The notes beneath the pieces were generated by a model. That model worked only from the letters and a program-made list of their open reading frames with translations, was not told where the DNA came from and made no database searches. The position numbers were made by a program, and so were the translations under genes. Shown here one piece after another: positions 6,920 through 9,205 of a stretch of 9,205 nucleotides of DNA. The stretch comes from Myxococcales bacterium (lineage in GTDB: Bacteria; Myxococcota; Myxococcia; Myxococcales; Myxococcaceae): positions 1 to 9,205 of the forward strand of contig VFKJ01000967.1 in assembly GCA_009885595.1 (NCBI GenBank). The letters run 5' to 3'. Each line of letters starts with the position of its first letter. Position 1 is the first letter of the stretch.

Positions 6920-7595
6920 GATCGAACCGCACAGTAACCAGCCGAAAGGTCTACGCCACTGGGCAATTGCCCTGTCATTGGGTGCGCTTACTGCGTTCGC
7001 CCAGCCTGAACCGAAGGTGATCGATCGGGCGGTAGCGTCGATCGAAGGCAAGGTGATCGCCGCCTCGCAGCTCGAGTTCGAGGCGCGCGTGCTGCTGGTG
7101 TCCGCGGGCGGGGTGCAGGCCGCCTTCGCGCCGCTCGATCAAGAGGTGCTGGAAGCCAGCCTGCGCGCGGTCGTCGATCAACGCCTGGCGCTGCTCGAAG
7201 CCGACAAGCTCGAGGCCTACCCGCTCGAGCCCGGCGAGCTGGAGCGCTCCATCGCCTCGTTTCGCGCGCGCTTCGAGAGCGAAGGCCGCTTCGCCGACTT
7301 CCTGGGCGCCCACGAAGCCGACCTGAACGATCTGGCCGAGGTGCTGCGCCGCTCGTTGCGGGCCCAGCGCGCACTCGAGGGCAAGCTGCGCCTGCGCGCG
7401 CAGGTGAGCGAGAGCGAGGCGAAGGCGTACCGGGCAGCGCACGCCGAGCTCAAGGACACGCCGATCGAGAAGGTGAGGGCGATGCTGGTGCAGCAGCGCT
7501 TCGGCGATCTGGTGAAGAAGGAGCTCGCCGATCGCCGTCGCCAGGTCGACGTGCGCTTCCTGGGCCCCTTCGCGCCGCGCCAGGCGGCCCCGTGA
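6918..7595 (+). CDS. Secreted SurA N-domain-like protein lacking a PPIase domain
   Basis: This 225-residue protein has a predicted Sec signal peptide: a long n-region with Lys10, Arg13 and His14, a hydrophobic core WAIALSLGALTAFA, and a likely cut after AFA (28). The mature part opens with VIDRAVASIEGKVIAASQLE (34-53), the typical SurA N-terminal opening. Next come VVDQRLALLEADKL (85-98), a helical region with ELERSIASFRARF, and VSESEAKAYRAAH (163-175). The C-terminal helix ending in DRRRQVDVRFL (205-215) fits the family. No rotamase (parvulin) domain is present, so it would act as a periplasmic holdase-type chaperone for envelope proteins; this role is inferred. ATG 6918 is the only possible start, since an in-frame TAG lies at 6903-6905. 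No Shine-Dalgarno is seen. Its stop overlaps the rimI start by 4 bases. Confidence 0.8.
   Translation: MIEPHSNQPKGLRHWAIALSLGALTAFAQPEPKVIDRAVASIEGKVIAASQLEFEARVLLVSAGGVQAAFAPLDQEVLEASLRAVVDQRLALLEADKLEAYPLEPGELERSIASFRARFESEGRFADFLGAHEADLNDLAEVLRRSLRAQRALEGKLRLRAQVSESEAKAYRAAHAELKDTPIEKVRAMLVQQRFGDLVKKELADRRRQVDVRFLGPFAPRQAAP
6961..6972. promoter_or_regulatory. 12-bp perfect palindrome near the divergent starts, possible operator
   Basis: GGGCAATTGCCC is an exact palindrome 42 bases upstream of the J-domain gene's ATG and inside the signal-peptide codons of the SurA-like gene. On the minus strand it is directly preceded by ATGACA, a partial -35 match, but no convincing -10 follows. Coding constraint and chance are alternatives, so an operator role is speculative. 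Confidence 0.3.
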
Positions 7596-8059
7596 GACAG
7601 CTGGCCCCCGACGTGCGGCTGCGGAAGATGGTGCTCGCCGACCTGCCGGCGGTGATGGCCATCGAGCACCAGGCGTTCTCGAACCCCTGGTCGACCGAGA
7701 TGGTCCGCAAGGAGCTCACCCAGGACTGGTCGACCGTGCTGGTGGTGGAAGAAACCACGCCCTCGGGCTGGCAGCTGCGCGCGTTCGCCATCTTCTGGCT
7801 GGTGGCCGACGAGGTGCACATCCTCAACGTGGCGACCGATGGGGCCGTCCGGCGTCGCGGCTTTGGCCGGCACGTGATGGACGCGGTGCTGGCGACGGGC
7901 AAGACCCAGAAGTGCCGCCTGGCCACCCTCGAGGTGCGGCGCAGCAACGCGCCGGCGCTCGCGCTCTACGAGTCGCTCGGGTTCCGCGCGGTCGGAATGC
8001 GACCGAGCTACTACCAGGACAACAAAGAAGACGCGGTCATCATGATTCTGGACCTCTAG
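7592..8059 (+). CDS. rimI: Ribosomal protein bS18-alanine N-acetyltransferase RimI
   Basis: This 155-residue GNAT-family enzyme transfers acetyl from acetyl-CoA to the N-terminal alanine of ribosomal protein bS18. The N-terminal part RKMVLADLPAVMAIEHQAF and the PWS motif (32-34) fit RimI. HILNVATDGAVRRRGFGRHVM (76-96) contains the acetyl-CoA pyrophosphate-binding RRxGxG-type loop. LEVRRSNAPALALYESLGF (113-131) is the hallmark. By position it supplies the catalytic pair of E. coli RimI: Glu114 for E103 and Tyr126 for Y115, with the same spacing of 12. The C-terminal PSYYQDNKEDAVIMIL matches the family end. GTG 7592 overlaps the upstream TGA as GTGA, which suggests translational coupling with the SurA-like gene. 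A later ATG at 7628 would cut into the conserved N-terminus. The length is normal for RimI. It lies just before rpsL, which fits a link to ribosome maturation. Confidence 0.93.
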   Translation: MRQLAPDVRLRKMVLADLPAVMAIEHQAFSNPWSTEMVRKELTQDWSTVLVVEETTPSGWQLRAFAIFWLVADEVHILNVATDGAVRRRGFGRHVMDAVLATGKTQKCRLATLEVRRSNAPALALYESLGFRAVGMRPSYYQDNKEDAVIMILDL

Positions 8060-8071
8060 CGGCGCTCTCGC

Positions 8072-8098
8072 TTGACACTGTGAATTCGAGACTGTAAG
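8072..8098 (+). promoter_or_regulatory. Probable promoter of the rpsL-rpsG operon
   Basis: A perfect -35 box TTGACA is at 8072-8077, 12 bases after the rimI stop. The best -10 candidate is TGTAAG at 8093-8098 (4 of 6 to TATAAT) with a 15-base spacer, shorter than the ideal 17; at 17 bases the match is poor. A start shortly after would give a leader of about 30-35 bases before rpsL. The -35 box is seen; the -10 assignment is tentative. Confidence 0.5.
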
Positions 8099-8137
8099 CG
8101 GGCCGCCCTTTCCTGACTTCTTCGCTTCAAGGACGCA

Positions 8138-8509
8138 ATGCCGACCATCAACCAGCTCATCCGCAACGGCCGTGAGCAGCTCAAGTACAAGTCCAAGAGC
8201 CCCGCGCTCAAGTCGAACCCGCAGAAGCGTGGTGTTTGCACGCGCGTGTACACGACGACTCCCAAGAAGCCGAACTCCGCGCTCCGCAAGGTGGCCCGCG
8301 TTCGTCTCACCAACGGCGTCGAAGTGACTTCGTACATCCCGGGTGTCGGTCACAACCTCCAGGAGCACTCGGTGGTGCTCATCCGTGGCGGCCGCGTCAA
8401 GGATCTCCCCGGCGTTCGCTACCACATCATCCGCGGCACGCTCGACTCCGTCGGCGTGCAGGGTCGCAAGCAGAGCCGCTCCAAGTACGGCGCGAAGCGT
8501 CCCCAGTAA
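8138..8509 (+). CDS. rpsL: 30S ribosomal protein uS12 (S12)
   Basis: The 123-residue protein is a full-length uS12 of the small-subunit decoding centre. It contains the conserved block PQKRGVCTRVYTTTPKKPNS (28-47) and SYIPGVGHNLQEHS (65-78). The segment LIRGGRVKDLPGVRYH (81-96) includes the loop around Asp89, the residue methylthiolated by RimO in E. coli. Lys43 and Lys88, whose substitution gives streptomycin resistance in E. coli and other bacteria, are both the wild-type lysine, so a sensitive-type S12 is expected. The ATG is preceded by AAGGA with a 4-base spacer. It is the first gene after the TTGACA promoter, and rpsG follows after 24 bases. The protein is clearly assigned by near-universal sequence conservation. 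Confidence 0.99.
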   Translation: MPTINQLIRNGREQLKYKSKSPALKSNPQKRGVCTRVYTTTPKKPNSALRKVARVRLTNGVEVTSYIPGVGHNLQEHSVVLIRGGRVKDLPGVRYHIIRGTLDSVGVQGRKQSRSKYGAKRPQ

Positions 8510-8533
8510 TCCAAACTTGTCCAAGGACCGACC

Positions 8534-9004
8534 ATGCCTCGTCGCCGAGTACCGAATAAGCGGAAGATCAACCCCGATCCGAAGTTCCAGGACCGCCTGG
8601 TTGCCAAGTTCATGAACGACCTCATGCGGAAGGGCAAGAAGTCCACCGCGGAGCAGGTCGTCTACGGCGCGTTCGCGCTGATCGAGGAGCGGGCGAAGGA
8701 AGAGCCCCTCAAGGTCTTCAAGAAGGCCCTCGACAACGTCAAGCCCGTGCTCGAGGTGAAGAGCCGCCGCGTCGGTGGCGCCACCTACCAGGTGCCCGTC
8801 GAGGTCCGTCAGGACCGCCGCGTGGCGCTCGGCATGCGGTGGATCATCTCGTACGGCAAGGCCCGCGGCGAGAAGACCATGATGGAGAAGCTGGCTGGCG
8901 AGATCATGGACGCCGCCAACAACCGCGGCAACGCGGTGAAGAAGCGCGAAGACACGCACAAGATGGCCGAGGCCAACAAGGCCTTCGCTCACTACCGCTG
9001 GTAA
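8534..9004 (+). CDS. rpsG: 30S ribosomal protein uS7 (S7)
   Basis: The 156-residue protein is a full-length uS7, a primary 16S rRNA 3'-domain binding protein that nucleates head assembly of the 30S subunit and lines the E site. It shows the basic N-terminus MPRRRVPNKRKI and the segment FMNDLMRKGKKSTAEQVVYG (26-45). The rRNA-binding hairpin region VKSRRVGGATYQVPVEV and the C-terminal HKMAEANKAFAHYRW are also present. AAGGA lies 6 bases before the ATG. The gap to rpsL is only 24 bases, too short for the long intercistronic S7 operator known in the E. coli str operon, so that form of autoregulation is not expected here. A strong terminator-like hairpin follows 20 bases after the stop. Confidence 0.99.
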   Translation: MPRRRVPNKRKINPDPKFQDRLVAKFMNDLMRKGKKSTAEQVVYGAFALIEERAKEEPLKVFKKALDNVKPVLEVKSRRVGGATYQVPVEVRQDRRVALGMRWIISYGKARGEKTMMEKLAGEIMDAANNRGNAVKKREDTHKMAEANKAFAHYRW

Positions 9005-9024
9005 TTGCCAGGCGGTGATTTTCG

Positions 9025-9057
9025 AAAGGCCTCGGGCGAATCGCTCGGGGCCTTTTT
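9025..9057 (+). terminator. Intrinsic terminator-like hairpin between rpsG and fusA
   Basis: The left arm AAAGGCCTCGGGCGA (9025-9039) pairs with the right arm TCGCTCGGGGCCTTT (9041-9055), with two G-U wobbles. Allowing a 3-base loop gives about a 14-bp stem. The right arm runs into TTTTT (9053-9057). The opposite strand lacks a comparable T-run after the stem, so the signal acts on plus-strand transcription. It is placed as an end point or attenuator of rpsL-rpsG. Confidence 0.88.
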
Positions 9058-9098
9058 GCTTTCCTTCAAACCCAGCCACCCTCTAAAGGCGCGCCGTC

Positions 9099-9205
9099 AT
9101 GCCTCGCGACACTCCGCTCGATCGCTACCGCAACATCGGGATCATGGCCCACATCGACGCGGGCAAGACCACCACCACCGAGCGGATCCTCTTTTACGCG
9201 GGCGC
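9099..9205 (+). CDS. fusA: Elongation factor G, N-terminal fragment cut by the window end
   Basis: Only the first 35 codons are inside the window. They encode MPRDTPLDRYRNIGIMAHID followed by AGKTTTTERILFYAG. This is the EF-G N-terminus with the P-loop (G1) AHIDAGKT that binds GTP. EF-G is the GTPase that drives tRNA-mRNA translocation and, with RRF, ribosome recycling. AAAGG (9085-9089) lies 9 bases before the ATG. The rpsL-rpsG-fusA order is the classical str operon, but a terminator-like hairpin separates fusA from rpsG. No good promoter is visible in the 41 bases between hairpin and ATG. The rest of the gene lies beyond 9205. Confidence 0.96.
   Translation, partial: MPRDTPLDRYRNIGIMAHIDAGKTTTTERILFYAG

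Noticed and set aside
5021..6937. A 638-codon plus-strand open frame across the lipoprotein 5' end, the HEAT-like gene and the J-domain gene
   Set aside because: Its product is a biased His/Arg/Leu-rich sequence with no domain, and the opposite strand carries three convincing genes.
6920..7051. An N-terminal extension of 44 residues on the J-domain protein
   Set aside because: The J domain begins at the ATG at 6919, the extension begins with TTG, matches no family sequence and overlaps the signal-peptide codons of the divergent gene.
8510..8533. An S7 autoregulatory operator between rpsL and rpsG as in E. coli
   Set aside because: The gap has only 24 bases and no stable fold, which is too short for the known S7-binding intercistronic structure.
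7217..9079. A 620-codon open frame on the minus strand antisense to the SurA-like gene, rimI, rpsL and rpsG
   Set aside because: It is the mirror of certain ribosomal protein genes, continues through several gene borders, has no recognisable domain, and is expected from the strong third-position G/C bias.

Overview
The window is high-GC DNA with strong G/C bias at third codon positions. It looks like a chromosomal segment of a myxobacterium (Myxococcota, probably the Cystobacterineae side). The reasons are the GC-rich codon use, a Cys-rich lipoprotein of the kind common in that group, and the overall protein style. This assignment is inference; no rRNA or species marker is present.

Left part, minus strand, 6919 down to 89. 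Five genes follow each other in one direction with gaps of 45, 28, 72 and 2 bases and no visible terminator between them. In transcription order they are: a class B (zinc-finger-less) J-domain co-chaperone, a small HEAT-repeat-like protein, a predicted lipoprotein with nine tandem four-cysteine units, and two tandem paralogues of the DUF4140/DUF4139 (MuiA-like) family. The first paralogue carries a long Pro/Met/Gly/Ala-rich insert inside its conserved domain. The last gene is followed by a perfect 24-bp palindrome that resembles a dispersed repeat.

Divergent junction at 6917-6920. The ATG of the J-domain gene and the ATG of the plus-strand gene share the tetranucleotide CATG, so each start codon overlaps the other on the opposite strand. 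Neither has an obvious Shine-Dalgarno sequence. A perfect 12-bp palindrome lies 42 bases away, inside the plus-strand gene.

Right part, plus strand, 6918 to 9205. A secreted SurA N-domain-like protein without a PPIase domain overlaps rimI (bS18 N-terminal acetyltransferase) by 4 bases. A short gap with a perfect TTGACA then leads to the str operon: rpsL (uS12), rpsG (uS7), a strong intrinsic terminator-like hairpin, and the first 35 codons of fusA (EF-G). rpsL, rpsG and fusA belong to translation, and rimI modifies a ribosomal protein. The SurA-like gene and the left-hand J-domain gene are both chaperone-type genes, one predicted periplasmic and one cytoplasmic.

No clear mobile element, CRISPR array, tRNA or rRNA was seen. 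Most of the window is ordinary core genome. The least explained parts are the five-gene minus-strand cluster, the overlapping divergent start codons, and the hairpin that separates rpsG from fusA.
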